Shown here one piece after another: positions 1 through 9,556 of a stretch of DNA of 64,000 bases. This DNA is from Buttiauxella sp. B2 (GTDB taxonomy: Bacteria; Pseudomonadota; Gammaproteobacteria; Enterobacterales; Enterobacteriaceae). The stretch lies in assembly GCF_006376615.1 (NCBI RefSeq), contig NZ_VEXQ01000020.1:19931-83930 (forward strand). The letters run 5' to 3'. Every line of letters starts with the position of its first letter. The stretch's first letter is position 1. A program made the translations under genes and the position numbers. The notes under the pieces were generated by a model. The model saw only the letters and a list, made by a program, of their open reading frames with translations, was not told the DNA's origin and searched no databases.

Positions 1-447
1 GGGCTGACGCTCGACAATCTGGTGTGGCTGGCGAACAACCAGCTCAACCGTTTACATGGTCGTTATTTGCTGCAACGCAAAGACAGTGAAGCGCTGGAAT
101 TGCAGGTGGTGGATACGTGGCAGGCCGATGCGGTGCGTGATACGCGCACACTTTCTGGCGGTGAGAGCTTCCTGGTTAGCCTGGCACTAGCGCTGGCACT
201 TTCCGATTTGGTGAGCCATAAAACGCGTATCGACTCACTGTTCCTTGATGAAGGTTTTGGCACGTTGGATGCCGAAACGCTAGACACCGCGCTGGATGCA
301 CTCGACACATTGAATGCCAGCGGTAAAACCATTGGCGTGATAAGCCATGTCGAGGCGATGAAAGAACGCATTCCGGTTCAAATTAAGGTGAAGAAGATCA
401 ACGGATTGGGTGTTAGTCGGTTGGCAAAAGAGTTTGCGGTCGAGTAA
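1..447 (+). CDS. sbcC: Exonuclease subunit SbcC, C-terminal part (cut by window start)
   Basis: The reading frame is open from base 1, so only about the last 148 residues of this roughly 1,000-residue protein are present. They hold the C-terminal ABC/SMC ATPase lobe: the signature LSGGESF (bases 163-183), then a Walker B strand ending LFLDEGFGTLD and the D-loop, then a switch histidine in VISHVE. SbcC pairs with SbcD (Mre11-like nuclease) to cleave hairpins and protein-blocked DNA ends. The order sbcC-mak-rdgC suits enterobacteria. Identification is secure; nothing can be said about the N-terminal half. Confidence 0.95.
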   Translation, partial: GLTLDNLVWLANNQLNRLHGRYLLQRKDSEALELQVVDTWQADAVRDTRTLSGGESFLVSLALALALSDLVSHKTRIDSLFLDEGFGTLDAETLDTALDALDTLNASGKTIGVISHVEAMKERIPVQIKVKKINGLGVSRLAKEFAVE

Positions 448-464
448 TTTTTTGTCGAGGGTAA

Positions 465-501
465 AACCTGGCCTTCACAATAAAGGGGCGAGGGCCAGGT
501 T
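465..501. terminator. Hairpin between sbcC and mak
   Basis: AACCTGGCC (465-473) and GGCCAGGTT (493-501) are perfect inverted copies between the convergent sbcC and mak stops. No T-run follows directly, so this is a weak intrinsic terminator candidate. Confidence 0.35.
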
Positions 502-511
502 GCGTGGAAAA

Positions 512-1423
512 TTATCTCTCAAGCGGCCATAACCACGCCGCACCACGTACACCGCTGGAGTCACCGTGTACTGCTTTGCGGATTGGCGTTTCAAACTCGC
601 CGCCAAAGACCCACGGTTTCACCAGTTGCGGCACCGTTTTGTACAAACGTTCGTTGTTGCTCATGCCGCCACCCAATACGATGACATCAGGATCAAGAAT
701 GTTGACGATGTGGGCCAGAGATTTCGCGAGACGCATTTCATAACGCGCGATCGCCAATTCCGCTACAGGATCCTGGCTCTCGACTAACTGCATGATCTCA
801 TTGCCTTTCAGTGGTTTCCCACTCAGACGATGGTAGTCGGTGCCAAAGCCGGTTCCGGAAATAAAGGTTTCAATGCACCCTTGTTTGCCGCAATAACAAG
901 GCACTTCTTGACGAAAGCGCAGTTCGTCTTCGTCCATCCACGGTAATGGGTTGTGGCCCCACTCCCCAGCAGTGCCGTTGCCGCCAATCAAACTACGTCC
1001 GTTAATGGCAATACCAGAGCCGCACCCAGTGCCAATAATCACTGCAAATACAATCGCCGCCCCTGCTGCCGCACCGTCGATAGCTTCGGAAACGGCCAGA
1101 CAGTTAGCATCGTTTGCCAGACGGACTTCGCGCTGTAGCGCATCGCACAAATCTTTATCGAAAGGTTGGCCGTTAAGCCAGGTTGAGTTGGCATTTTTTA
1201 CCATGCGGGTAAAAGGTGAAATTGAACCAGGAATACCGATGCCGACCGTACCTTTCTCACCAGTGGCAGCTTCTGCCAGGCGCACCAACTCAACAATCGT
1301 GCCGATGGTTTGCTGATAGTCGTTTTTGGGTGTCGGTAAGCGATGGCGGAAAAGTTGTTTGCCGTCATTCGCTAAAGCGATCACTTCTGTTTTAGTTCCA
1401 CCTAAATCGATACCAATGCGCAA
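512..1423 (-). CDS. mak: Fructokinase Mak (ROK family)
   Basis: This 303-residue sugar kinase phosphorylates fructose (manno(fructo)kinase in E. coli). The N-terminus has the ROK ATP-binding motif [11 protein letters not shown]. The middle has the ROK zinc site [10 protein letters not shown] (about residues 177-186), and a second glycine-rich motif GGGMSNNE lies near residue 251. Length equals the family norm. It is convergent with sbcC and divergent from rdgC across about 125 bp. The E. coli neighbour araJ, normally between sbcC and mak, is absent. Confidence 0.93.
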   Translation of the reverse strand: MRIGIDLGGTKTEVIALANDGKQLFRHRLPTPKNDYQQTIGTIVELVRLAEAATGEKGTVGIGIPGSISPFTRMVKNANSTWLNGQPFDKDLCDALQREVRLANDANCLAVSEAIDGAAAGAAIVFAVIIGTGCGSGIAINGRSLIGGNGTAGEWGHNPLPWMDEDELRFRQEVPCYCGKQGCIETFISGTGFGTDYHRLSGKPLKGNEIMQLVESQDPVAELAIARYEMRLAKSLAHIVNILDPDVIVLGGGMSNNERLYKTVPQLVKPWVFGGEFETPIRKAVHGDSSGVRGAAWLWPLER

Positions 1424-1548
1424 AGCGATGCCCTCATTTAATTAGTGTTATCAACAGAATAGAAGTCCGACCCCGTAAAGGCAATGAAACACGGCGGCTG
1501 ATTCGTTATCATGCCCGCTGCGTTTAACTGACCGTCCGGGAAATAATC

Positions 1549-2460
1549 ATGCTGTGGTTCAAAAATTTAATGGTTTACCGTTTAAGCCGTGACATCACGC
1601 TTTCAGCGGATGACATGGAAAAACAGTTGGCCGCGTTTACTTTCACCCCATGCGGTAGCCAGGATATGGCGAAGACTGGCTGGGTGTCGCCAATGGGTTC
1701 GCACAGCGATGCATTAACCCATGTTGCCAACGGGCAGATTGTGATTTGCGCCCGTAAAGAAGAAAAAATTCTCCCGGCTCCAGTGATTAAACAAGAACTG
1801 GAAGCGAAGATCAGCAAACTTGAAGCCGAGCAGGCTCGTAAGCTGAAAAAGACCGAAAAAGATTCTCTGAAAGATGAAGTGCTGCACTCTTTGTTGCCAC
1901 GCGCTTTCAGTCGTTTCAACCAAACCATGATGTGGATCGACACGGTAAACGGTTTGATCATGGTGGATTGTGCCAGCGCTAAAAAAGCCGAAGACACTCT
2001 GGCATTACTGCGTAAAAGCCTCGGGTCGCTGCCGGTTGTGCCGTTAGCGCTGGAGACCCCCATCGAGTTGACGCTGACCGAGTGGGTTCGCTCCGGCGAC
2101 GTTCCTCCAGGCTTTGCACTGATGGATGAAGCTGAATTAAAAGCCATTCTTGAAGGTGGCGGTGTGATTCGTTGCAAACAGCAGGATCTGGTGTGTGATG
2201 AGATTGCTGCTCATATCGAAGCCGACAAGGTTGTCACAAAACTGGCTCTCGACTGGCAAGAACGTATTCAGTTTTTGATTGCTGATGACGGTTCGATTAA
2301 ACGACTGAAATTTGCTGATACGTTGCGTGAGCAGAATGACGATATCGACCGTGAAGATTTCGGTGCTCGCTTTGATGCAGATTTTATTTTGATGACTGGC
2401 GAATTAGCAGCGTTGATTAACAATCTGGTTGAAGCGTTAGGTGGCGAAGCTCAACGCTAA
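1549..2460 (+). CDS. rdgC: Recombination-associated protein RdgC
   Basis: The 303-residue protein matches the full length of RdgC, a dimeric ring that binds double-stranded DNA without sequence specificity and limits RecA filament activity. The start [15 protein letters not shown] and the charged helical stretch around residues 84-107 ([18 protein letters not shown]) are characteristic. It sits divergently beside mak, as in E. coli, and ends before a strong bidirectional hairpin. Confidence 0.95.
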   Translation: MLWFKNLMVYRLSRDITLSADDMEKQLAAFTFTPCGSQDMAKTGWVSPMGSHSDALTHVANGQIVICARKEEKILPAPVIKQELEAKISKLEAEQARKLKKTEKDSLKDEVLHSLLPRAFSRFNQTMMWIDTVNGLIMVDCASAKKAEDTLALLRKSLGSLPVVPLALETPIELTLTEWVRSGDVPPGFALMDEAELKAILEGGGVIRCKQQDLVCDEIAAHIEADKVVTKLALDWQERIQFLIADDGSIKRLKFADTLREQNDDIDREDFGARFDADFILMTGELAALINNLVEALGGEAQR

Positions 2461-2464
2461 GCCT

Positions 2465-2497
2465 TTCCCCTCTTCTTTTTCCGAGAAGAGGGGAATT
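2465..2497. terminator. Bidirectional terminator between rdgC and ppnP
   Basis: TTCCCCTCTTCT (2465-2476) pairs perfectly with AGAAGAGGGGAA (2484-2495) across a 7-base loop. On the minus strand the hairpin trails A/T-rich sequence. It separates two convergent genes. Confidence 0.75.
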
Positions 2498-2502
2498 AAC
2501 TA

Positions 2503-2796
2503 TTATTTATCAGCCAAATAACGACAAAGGTAGGAAGTCGGCTCGGCTACCTGTAGATGGAATTCACTGTGCCCAGGAACATGGAATACGGTGCCCGCAG
2601 TATACGTTTTCCACTCAGTTTCACCCGGCAGTAAAACGCGTAATGCCCCGCTAATTACCGTCATTTCTTCTGGTTGTGCTGCACCAAAAGTGTATTCACC
2701 TTCAACCATGACGCCAACACTTGCGCGGCCAGTGCTGCTGCTGGTAAACCCAATAGATTTTACTTTACCGGAAAAGTACTCATTACTTTGTAGCAT
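2503..2796 (-). CDS. ppnP: Pyrimidine/purine nucleoside phosphorylase PpnP (YaiE)
   Basis: This small cupin is 97 residues against 94 in E. coli. PpnP phosphorolyses several nucleosides to base plus ribose-1-phosphate. Features seen are a beta-rich single domain with [19 protein letters not shown] and the second cupin motif [15 protein letters not shown]. It lies between rdgC and aroM as in E. coli. Confidence 0.93.
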   Translation of the reverse strand: MLQSNEYFSGKVKSIGFTSSSTGRASVGVMVEGEYTFGAAQPEEMTVISGALRVLLPGETEWKTYTAGTVFHVPGHSEFHLQVAEPTSYLCRYLADK

Positions 2797-2876
2797 GACC
2801 AGGCCCTTTTAAAAATAGTTGAAAAAACAATATAAAGGGGAACTCAAGAGCCTGTCACGCAAATTATTTCCCGCCG

Positions 2877-3554
2877 TTAAGCGAGCAATTCGGAGGCCAG
2901 GCGAGCAATCAGCACGTTTGATAATAATACCGGGATATCCAACGATTTTTGCAACAAATCGCGGTGTTTTTGGTGGAAGCCCAGACAGTCAAGAACCAAC
3001 ACATCAGCGCCATCCTCAACCAGTTTTTTCCCTGCATCGATTAAATCCTGCTCGGTTCCATGTACTGGGTTCGCCAGTTCATACAAGGGTTCGCTTGCCA
3101 ACAGTTGCCATTTTTTATTCTGCAATTTCAGCATTTCAGGTACGGGAAGAATGATGCCGACCTGATGCCCATCGACAATCGAGGCCACCAGCGGCGGGAT
3201 AATGCGTTCTGGCTCCAGCAAAATACCGTTGCGTACCGAAAGATTGGATAAACGATGTGTGCTCATCAATAAAATGACATCAAAGCCCTGGTTATCCAGC
3301 ACCTCAATGACAGCCTGCAAAGCACGTTCTACTTTTTGCTTTCCTACCTCAGCCAAAACGTTGCCCGATAAAAGTGTAAGTAGGTGTTCTTCGCCAGGCT
3401 CTGGGCTGTAATCAGCCATCACTTCATCATATGAAAGTTTACCTAACAGGCTGAAAGTTTTAATTTGTTCTTCGGAAATATGATCTGTGAGTAGCGGCAG
3501 TATTTCACTGACCGGGACGACGCCGATGGTGATAATTGCCAATGTTTGTTTCAT
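2877..3554 (-). CDS. aroM: AroM family protein
   Basis: This 225-residue protein is the AroM family member of the aroL-yaiA-aroM group. Its biochemical role is unknown; the fold is thought to resemble Asp/Glu/hydantoin racemases, and the protein has [12 protein letters not shown] near residue 190 in line with that. In E. coli the gene follows aroL and yaiA and shares their TyrR/TrpR control. Here a gap of 279 bp separates it from yaiA, so it may have its own promoter. Confidence 0.92.
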   Translation of the reverse strand: MKQTLAIITIGVVPVSEILPLLTDHISEEQIKTFSLLGKLSYDEVMADYSPEPGEEHLLTLLSGNVLAEVGKQKVERALQAVIEVLDNQGFDVILLMSTHRLSNLSVRNGILLEPERIIPPLVASIVDGHQVGIILPVPEMLKLQNKKWQLLASEPLYELANPVHGTEQDLIDAGKKLVEDGADVLVLDCLGFHQKHRDLLQKSLDIPVLLSNVLIARLASELLA

Positions 3555-3833
3555 GTTTCGTTCCGCCCTTGTCCCATATCAGCCCCTCTTTGCTGCGCTG
3601 GTATCTTCCTACGAATGATGCCCTGCTGAAGGTCGCTCAATAATTAACCACAAAGCGTAGCAGCATAATTGCAGAGCATCTGCCGGAATATTCAACGAAA
3701 CGTTAATGACATTAGTACAACATCACGGTAATGAATTTTTAACAAAATGTGTTTAATGAAAGATGTGACTTATCACCATCTCATTGAGTTAGCTAAAAGA
3801 TGAGGGGGTTAACATGGCATCCTTGCCGGGAAC

Positions 3834-4025
3834 TTACGTCTTTTGCGGATCTTCATAACGCCGCTTTGCATCCAGCGCTTCTTGTTCGGTTTCATGCTCG
3901 CTAATCAACGTATCAGGATGGGGATGATCGGCACGAAGTTGATACCAGGTCACAGTTTTGTCTGTAGCACCCTTTTCAACGGCAACAATACGCGCTTCCC
4001 GAGGATATGGAGGATTGCTCGCCAT
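3834..4025 (-). CDS. yaiA: YaiA family protein
   Basis: This 63-residue cytoplasmic protein of unknown function matches YaiA over its whole length ([43 protein letters not shown]). It lies 44 bp downstream of aroL on the same strand and is probably co-transcribed with it. There are no membrane segments or signal peptide. Small size does not weaken the call, because the homologue is conserved in the same place in E. coli. Confidence 0.9.
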   Translation of the reverse strand: MASNPPYPREARIVAVEKGATDKTVTWYQLRADHPHPDTLISEHETEQEALDAKRRYEDPQKT

Positions 4026-4069
4026 CGCTCTTCCTTTGGTAATGAATGAGCGTTCAGTATAGCCAGGAT

Positions 4070-4594
4070 TCAGCTGGCTCTAGCCGTATGCAATACATTC
4101 AGCACTGCCTCAACAATTTCTGCCGGGGGACGAGTGGCATCAACCACATGGTGTGCAGCCTGGTTGTAAAGCGCTTCACGTGCAGCAAGAACTTCAACAA
4201 TTTCATCGGTAATCGGTCTGCCCGTAAGGGTTGGGCGTTGGCCTTCTTCCGGAAATGCTTCTAAACGAGAGGCAAGAATTTGTGCCGGGGCACGCAGGTA
4301 GATAACCACTCCATGCTCACGCATAAACTGGCGATTACTTTCGGCCAGAACCATGCCGCCACCTGTAGCGATAACCGTGCCAGGTGCCGTAACACTGTGC
4401 AACGCACCGGATTCACGACGACGAAAACCTTCCCAGCCTTCTTGCGCAACAATATCGGCAACGCTCATTTTGGTGCTGGTTAATAGGTAGTGGTCGGTAT
4501 CAACAAAGTTACAGCCCAATGCCTGCGCTAACGCAACACCTACGGTTGTTTTGCCACAACCTCGTGCGCCGACTAAAAAAATGGGTTGAGTCAT
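4070..4594 (-). CDS. aroL: Shikimate kinase II
   Basis: AroL phosphorylates shikimate at the 3-hydroxyl with ATP, a step of the chorismate pathway. The 174-residue protein has the Walker A loop [11 protein letters not shown] at residues 8-18, the shikimate-binding DTDHYL (about residues 32-37) and GWEGFRRRE, and the GGGMV turn at residues 77-81. Length equals E. coli AroL. A TrpR-operator-like sequence lies upstream at 4664-4686. aroL-yaiA probably form an operon. Confidence 0.95.
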   Translation of the reverse strand: MTQPIFLVGARGCGKTTVGVALAQALGCNFVDTDHYLLTSTKMSVADIVAQEGWEGFRRRESGALHSVTAPGTVIATGGGMVLAESNRQFMREHGVVIYLRAPAQILASRLEAFPEEGQRPTLTGRPITDEIVEVLAAREALYNQAAHHVVDATRPPAEIVEAVLNVLHTARAS

Positions 4595-4663
4595 CAGTGG
4601 CTAATCCTCAGCAGTACGCAAGTCGTGGGTCAAAAAATCTATAACGCTTATCGTTACGCAAGT

Positions 4664-4686
4664 CATCATACCAGCAAGCTAGTACG
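4664..4686 (-). promoter_or_regulatory. TrpR-operator-like site upstream of aroL
   Basis: Read on the minus strand, the sequence CGTACTAGCTTGCTGGTATG (upstream edge at 4686) resembles the trp operator consensus built on ACTAG half-sites. In E. coli aroL is repressed by TrpR with TyrR, and its operator has a similar GTACTAG...TGGTATGAT core. The position 70-90 bases before the aroL start is right. TyrR boxes were not clearly recognised. Confidence 0.5.
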
Positions 4687-4707
4687 TGGAATAGAATAAC
4701 ATCGGTA

Positions 4708-5169
4708 TCAGGCGCATTTTGAACGTTTAGCGACAAGCAGCCATTTTTCCAGTTCATTGGCGAATAGCTGGCGGTCACGCTGGCTAAGGCTATCTGGCCC
4801 ACCGGTTTGTACGCCACTGGATCTTAATGTATCCATAAAATCACGCATAGTCAGGCGTTCGCGAATGGTAGCAGGCGTATAAAGCTCACCGCGAGGATTT
4901 AAGGCAATAGCCCCTTTTTCCAGCACGTCGGCTGCCAAAGGAATGTCGGCGGTGACCACTAAGTCACCTTTTTCGCAACGTTGTACAATTTCGTTATCGG
5001 CCACATCAAAACCCGTTGCCACTTGTAGGCTACGAATAAAACGCGAAGGTGGCGTTTTCAGACCTTGGTTGGCAACCAGCGTTACCATAATTTGCGCGCG
5101 CTCCGCGGCTCGAAACAGTACTTCTTTTATTACTTTTGGACACGCATCGGCATCCACCCAGATTTGCAT
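4708..5169 (-). CDS. yaiI: YaiI, UPF0178 family protein
   Basis: This 153-residue protein matches the YaiI/YqxD family (DUF188), a PIN-like fold with no established function. The start [16 protein letters not shown] carries the conserved paired acidic residues, and [19 protein letters not shown] continues the family pattern. It is divergent from proC and upstream of aroL as in E. coli. Confidence 0.92.
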   Translation of the reverse strand: MQIWVDADACPKVIKEVLFRAAERAQIMVTLVANQGLKTPPSRFIRSLQVATGFDVADNEIVQRCEKGDLVVTADIPLAADVLEKGAIALNPRGELYTPATIRERLTMRDFMDTLRSSGVQTGGPDSLSQRDRQLFANELEKWLLVAKRSKCA

Positions 5170-5327
5170 GACGACTCCTGATTGTCGTTGGGGATAGTGA
5201 CGATCTTGCCGTGCTTTTCCAGAATCTCAAACTTTATCTTTCCGGTGTATGGCGGCTTGCTGTTTTGTTTAGGCCTGGCCGAGGTTAAGCTATGCTAATC
5301 ACACAACTCAGACGATGGAGTGAGACT

Positions 5328-6137
5328 TTGGATAAGAAGATTGGTTTTATTGGTTGCGGCAACATGGGAACAGCCATACTCGGTGGCCTGATAGCCAGTG
5401 GACAGGTACTTCCTGGTAACATCTGGGTCTACACACCGTCACCCGATAAAGTAGAGGCCCTGCACGAGCAATATGGTGTTAACGCAGCACAAAGCGCGCA
5501 GGAAGTCGCACAAATCGCCAATATTGTTTTCGGTGCCGTAAAACCGAATGTGATGCTAAAAGTACTGGGCGAAGTGAGCTCTAGCCTGGATAAAGATACG
5601 GTGGTGATATCCATTGCCGCAGGCGTCACTCTGGATTCACTGGCTAAAGCACTTGGACACGATCGCAAAATTATCCGCGCGATGCCAAACACACCAGCAC
5701 TGGTGAATGCGGGGATGACCTCGATTACACCAAATGCGCTGGTCACTTCAGAAGATATTGCTGACGCGGTTAATATTTTCCGCAGCTTCGGGCTTGCAGA
5801 AGTGGTGTCTGAAACCATGATTCATCCGGTTGTTGGTGTCAGCGGTTCAGCACCTGCTTATGTGTTTATGTTTATCGAGGCTATGGCAGATGCCGCAGTG
5901 CTGGGTGGAATGCCGCGTAAACAAGCGTATCAATTTGCCGCACAGGCAGTCATGGGTTCAGCCAAAATGGTGCTGGAAACCGGCCAACATCCTGGTGAAT
6001 TAAAAGATATGGTCTGTTCACCCGGCGGTACAACCATTGAAGCAGTAAAGGTTCTGGAAGAAAAAGGTTTCAGAGCTGCTGTGATGGAAGCCGTGGTGAA
6101 ATGTATGGAAAAGTCTGAGCATTTGGGTAAATCATAA
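5328..6137 (+). CDS. proC: Pyrroline-5-carboxylate reductase
   Basis: ProC makes L-proline from pyrroline-5-carboxylate with NAD(P)H, the last step of the pathway whose first two enzymes (ProB, ProA) lie at 21.7-24.0 kb. I place the start at TTG 5328. This gives 269 residues, the E. coli length, and it is preceded by GGAG at 5317-5320 with 7-base spacing. An in-frame ATG at 5292 would add 12 residues with no family match. The Rossmann motif GFIGCGNMG is at residues 6-14, and the C-terminal signature lies around DMVCSPGGTTIEA. Confidence 0.94.
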   Translation: MDKKIGFIGCGNMGTAILGGLIASGQVLPGNIWVYTPSPDKVEALHEQYGVNAAQSAQEVAQIANIVFGAVKPNVMLKVLGEVSSSLDKDTVVISIAAGVTLDSLAKALGHDRKIIRAMPNTPALVNAGMTSITPNALVTSEDIADAVNIFRSFGLAEVVSETMIHPVVGVSGSAPAYVFMFIEAMADAAVLGGMPRKQAYQFAAQAVMGSAKMVLETGQHPGELKDMVCSPGGTTIEAVKVLEEKGFRAAVMEAVVKCMEKSEHLGKS

Positions 6138-6144
6138 TTCTGCT

Positions 6145-6173
6145 ACCCTCTTCTGTAACAAGAAGAGGGTTTT
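6145..6173 (+). terminator. Intrinsic terminator after proC
   Basis: ACCCTCTTCT (6145-6154) pairs with AGAAGAGGGT (6161-6170) across a 6-base loop and is followed by T residues. The 3' end overlaps the stop codon of the convergent dgcC. Confidence 0.8.
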
Positions 6174-7239
6174 ATGCTGCAATGTCAGCAACTTCTGTAC
6201 GGCTACGCCCCAGGTTTTTGGCTTTATACAATGCCACATCAGCCGCTTTTAACCATTCGCGATAGTTCACCATACCGCTATCAAACTCCGCCACTCCCAC
6301 ACTTATGCGCAGCGAAATAAGCGGAGCGTGCGGTAGGTGAAACTCTTGAAGATATTCCCGTACACGTGCCATTGCCTGTATCGCACTTTCTTGCGGCGTA
6401 CCTGACATAATCACGCCAAATTCATCACCACCAAAACGACCTATCACATCGGTGATACGCAGCGTCAGTTGTAAATGCTCGGTTATTGCAAGAATGGCTT
6501 CATCCCCAACATCGTGACCATATGAATCGTTAATAGATTTAAAGTGGTCGATATCAATGAGTAACAAGGTGGCATTTCGTTGGTAACGTTGGCAGTTATC
6601 ATATTCGCCATGAAGCAGATGCTCCCAATGACGGCGGTTATACACACCAGTCATGCCATCACGGGTGCTCATGTGCATAAGCCTTCGTTTATGTTCGGAT
6701 AGTTTAAGCGCAGTTCGGTAACTCACCAGGCCAAAGTAGGTCGGGTAAACCAGCAAGAATGGTAAACAAATCCATACCTGAGATGGCATGGTTTGCAGAT
6801 TAAGAGGGATGTGGAGCAAACTCAACGTCAACAAAGAACTCAGAACAATGACTCCCAAACCGCTAAGGAACAACTTCACCCCACCACAGCCGACGTTATT
6901 CATGCACAGCATTGCCATTATTAACGCTGAGGGCAGAGCATTCATTCCCATCACAGCAATCCAGACCCCCCCCATCAATGAATCAATCATTAAATTGCGG
7001 ATTTCAGCGCGTGCAGGGTTAGATGAACGATCGGCAGTTTGCCATGCGAAGTGAGGCCAGATAAAACCATAAGCAACCAGCAACAACCACCACCATCCCG
7101 ACACCGGCTGCGTAACCAGTACAGATGAGACACAGAAAAAACCTGTCGCTAACCCTATAATTCGGGGTACATAAAGTCGGCGGGCAAATCGCCGCCCTGA
7201 GCGATGCCGGTCTTCATTAAGGTACGTTGAGCTATCCAT
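6172..7239 (-). CDS. dgcC: Diguanylate cyclase DgcC (AdrA/YaiC)
   Basis: DgcC makes cyclic di-GMP to activate cellulose synthesis in the CsgD-dependent biofilm programme. From ATG 7239 it has 355 residues (371 in E. coli). This start is preceded by AGGGGGC, while upstream in-frame ATGs lack a ribosome site. The N-terminal half is a multi-helix membrane (MASE-type) domain. The C-terminal half is a GGDEF domain with the active site GRFGGDEFGV. An RITD motif five residues before GGDEF fits an intact inhibitory I-site. The neighbours psiF and proC match E. coli. Confidence 0.93.
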   Translation of the reverse strand: MDSSTYLNEDRHRSGRRFARRLYVPRIIGLATGFFCVSSVLVTQPVSGWWWLLLVAYGFIWPHFAWQTADRSSNPARAEIRNLMIDSLMGGVWIAVMGMNALPSALIMAMLCMNNVGCGGVKLFLSGLGVIVLSSLLTLSLLHIPLNLQTMPSQVWICLPFLLVYPTYFGLVSYRTALKLSEHKRRLMHMSTRDGMTGVYNRRHWEHLLHGEYDNCQRYQRNATLLLIDIDHFKSINDSYGHDVGDEAILAITEHLQLTLRITDVIGRFGGDEFGVIMSGTPQESAIQAMARVREYLQEFHLPHAPLISLRISVGVAEFDSGMVNYREWLKAADVALYKAKNLGRSRTEVADIAA

Positions 7240-7389
7240 AATGCCCCCTGGAAGCCATCTACCAGAACTGTGATCATTTATCATGATAATTAGGAATATT
7301 CTGAAATATTTTCCGTAATTATAGAAAGTCTGGTTTAGGGGGAAGTATGATTTTTCGGGTGAGTCAGCGAACCGACTCACCCATTTGAA

Positions 7390-7707
7390 CTATTTGGCTT
7401 GTTTTTTCAGGCAATTACTCATGAAAGTTTTTCGTGCGTCGCCGGACAAGGTTTGTTTGCCAGCTTCAGCATTACAGTCTTTCATTTTCTGTTGTTGCGG
7501 CGTCAAGCTTTTATCTGCGGGAGCTGACTGGCCATTTTTCAAACAGTTACTCATGTAGGTTTTGCGTGCATCCCCTTTCAGGGTTTGCGAAGTGGCTGTT
7601 TGGTTGCATGTCGTCATACGTTGTTGCTGTGGTGTCATTGCCTTATCTGCCGCCACAGCAGACCCAACCCACCCCGCCAATATCACCATCACGAATACAG
7701 TTTTCAT
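7390..7707 (-). CDS. psiF: Phosphate-starvation-inducible protein PsiF
   Basis: This 105-residue periplasmic protein begins with a signal peptide (about residues 1-20, cut after VAA). It then carries two copies of the PsiF repeat, each starting TPQQQ(R/K)M and ending with DARKT(Y/F)MS(N/D/C)CLK, with paired cysteines. Its function is unknown. In E. coli it is the second gene of the phoA-psiF operon under PhoB, but here phoA is missing and iraP comes next upstream. An inverted repeat AGCACCA/TGGTGCT (7709-7715 and 7726-7732) flanks the ribosome site. I saw no Pho box upstream. Confidence 0.93.
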   Translation of the reverse strand: MKTVFVMVILAGWVGSAVAADKAMTPQQQRMTTCNQTATSQTLKGDARKTYMSNCLKNGQSAPADKSLTPQQQKMKDCNAEAGKQTLSGDARKTFMSNCLKKQAK

Positions 7708-7896
7708 AGCACCATCCTTTTTATTGTGGTGCTTTAATTTTGGTTCGTGGTTGGAAAAAAGGCGAACTGCCCAGGGAAAAGAATCAAAGGAAAGATGAAA
7801 AAAGAGTTAATACGGAGAGGGAAAAGTAGTGCAGCAGTATTTTATTTTAATTGACCTTACTAATAATAACCGTTTTAAAAATAGTGACGCATGTAA

Positions 7897-8157
7897 TCAA
7901 TTACGCATTTGTGTCAACATTCTGTCTAAATATTGCTTCAGGAGAGCGGTATCTTGAGCCGTTGCTGTCTCTTTTGGCTCGGCCTCTTTTAAGGCATCTT
8001 CAATATTAGTGATTATTGCCTGTTGGTCACTCTGATCCATTTTTCTCAGCATGGCGATAACCACTATTTCCAGCGTTTCAATCTGCGCGACAAATTCTTT
8101 TGACTCTTCTTCTTTTTCGGCGAGTTTTGCCAGTAACTCAGAAATAAGGTTTCGCAT
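7897..8157 (-). CDS. iraP: Anti-adaptor protein IraP
   Basis: IraP blocks the adaptor RssB and so stabilises the stress sigma factor RpoS, notably in phosphate starvation. The start at ATG 8157 gives 86 residues, the E. coli length. The residues MRNLISELLAKLAEKEEESKE... open a predicted coiled coil and match the family. An upstream in-frame extension to 8268 has no family support. The neighbour psiF downstream is consistent; the usual phoA between them is absent. Confidence 0.9.
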   Translation of the reverse strand: MRNLISELLAKLAEKEEESKEFVAQIETLEIVVIAMLRKMDQSDQQAIITNIEDALKEAEPKETATAQDTALLKQYLDRMLTQMRN

Positions 8158-8335
8158 AGTTATTACCGCCAGGAATTTTAAACATGAAGTTAGCATTCTG
8201 ATTTCATGTTGCCTAGAGGGTAATGTGACTATTTTTATATAACCCGCTAAATATGTGCCCAGGTGCAAGAATACTGCGCCATAGTTATTTCAACTCTAAA
8301 ATTAAGAGCCCTCAATTTAGAATAAAGACTGAATA

Positions 8336-9556
8336 TTATGGTGCAATCTGTCTTTGTTGAGCATCCTGCTGTTTTTTTCGCCGTAGCATAATCGCCAGCT
8401 GCCATACATTCAGCAATACCACCAACGCCGTGGCAATAAATACCCATCGATAACCTGCCATCGCGGAAACACCGGCTCCTATTAACGGACCTACAACATT
8501 GCCAAGATACATAAACGATTGATTATAACCAAAAATACGCCCAATCACCCGATCGCTGGAATATTTCACCAGTAAGGTTTGAACCGCTGGTAGCATCGCA
8601 CCATCGGCAAAACCGAGTAAGAATCGTAATACCCCCAATTGCAATGGTGATGTTACCCACGACATAACAAAAAATAATATCACTGAGAAAATTAGCGTTG
8701 CCATTAATACTCTGGCAGTGCCGATTTTATCCCCCAGCTTACCTAATCTCGGCGCTGAAATAAGTGCAGAGATCCCAGGTACGGCCGCAATAAAACCACT
8801 AATAAAGGCGATGTTGTTACTTTCAGGGGAAAGATGCTTGATAAATAGAACAAGTATTGGCCCCACAGAACCATTACAAAGTTGAATGACCATGGTCGTT
8901 ACAAACAGGCTTATCATTAATTTAGGATAAGGCAAGGAAGCAAACACTGCCTTGCCCGATAAACGATCAGCCTTACTGGTATTGGGCCGCCCACCCTCTT
9001 TTATCAGTAATAACGTCACTAAAAAACTGAGCATTAACAGTGCTGCGGTAACAAAAAACACCATTTGTAAACCAAGGGTGTCAGCCATATATCCACCCAA
9101 TAGTGGGCCAACAATAACGCCACTGATTTGCGCGGTAGAAAGTGTGCTTAATGCCCAACCACTACGTTCTCGTGGCACTTGAGAGGCCACTAATGCCATC
9201 GCGTTTGGAATATAGCCGGAGGTTAGCCCCATTAGGGCTCGTAGAATAAAGAGTTGCCAGACATTAGTTGCAAATGCCTGTAATAAAATAGCAACCGCCA
9301 TGCCGAACGATGCGCGTAACAGCATCAATTTTCGGCCCTTTCTGTCGGCAAGGCTTCCCCACATCGGAGAGACAATCGCTGAAACCAAAAACGTCACGCT
9401 GAAAGTCAAACCGGACCACATGGATAACGCTTCATGAGAAGTCACGCCTAGCTGTTCAACATAGAGCGGTAAAAAAGGAAGAATTTGGCTAATGGCTAAC
9501 CCGGTAAAAAAGCAACCGAACCATACCGAGATAATATTGACCTTCCAGGATTCCAT
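8336..9556 (-). CDS. MFS multidrug exporter, MdtG-like
   Basis: This is a 406-residue inner-membrane transporter with about 12 hydrophobic segments. The family loop motif between helices 2 and 3 is intact (GSLADRKGRKLMLLR). Long stretches resemble E. coli MdtG, such as LPLYVEQLGVT, ISAPRLGKLGD and LPAVQTLLV. MdtG sits elsewhere in E. coli, so this is probably a paralogue or relocated copy inserted between iraP and ddlA. A proton-driven drug efflux role is inferred from family. I chose ATG 9556 over a GTG three codons upstream; neither has a strong ribosome site. Confidence 0.82.
   Translation of the reverse strand: MESWKVNIISVWFGCFFTGLAISQILPFLPLYVEQLGVTSHEALSMWSGLTFSVTFLVSAIVSPMWGSLADRKGRKLMLLRASFGMAVAILLQAFATNVWQLFILRALMGLTSGYIPNAMALVASQVPRERSGWALSTLSTAQISGVIVGPLLGGYMADTLGLQMVFFVTAALLMLSFLVTLLLIKEGGRPNTSKADRLSGKAVFASLPYPKLMISLFVTTMVIQLCNGSVGPILVLFIKHLSPESNNIAFISGFIAAVPGISALISAPRLGKLGDKIGTARVLMATLIFSVILFFVMSWVTSPLQLGVLRFLLGFADGAMLPAVQTLLVKYSSDRVIGRIFGYNQSFMYLGNVVGPLIGAGVSAMAGYRWVFIATALVVLLNVWQLAIMLRRKKQQDAQQRQIAP

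Noticed and set aside
1575..2177. 200-codon minus-strand frame inside rdgC
   Set aside because: It is wholly antisense to a well-matched gene, has no family match and no ribosome site; third-base bias of rdgC explains it.
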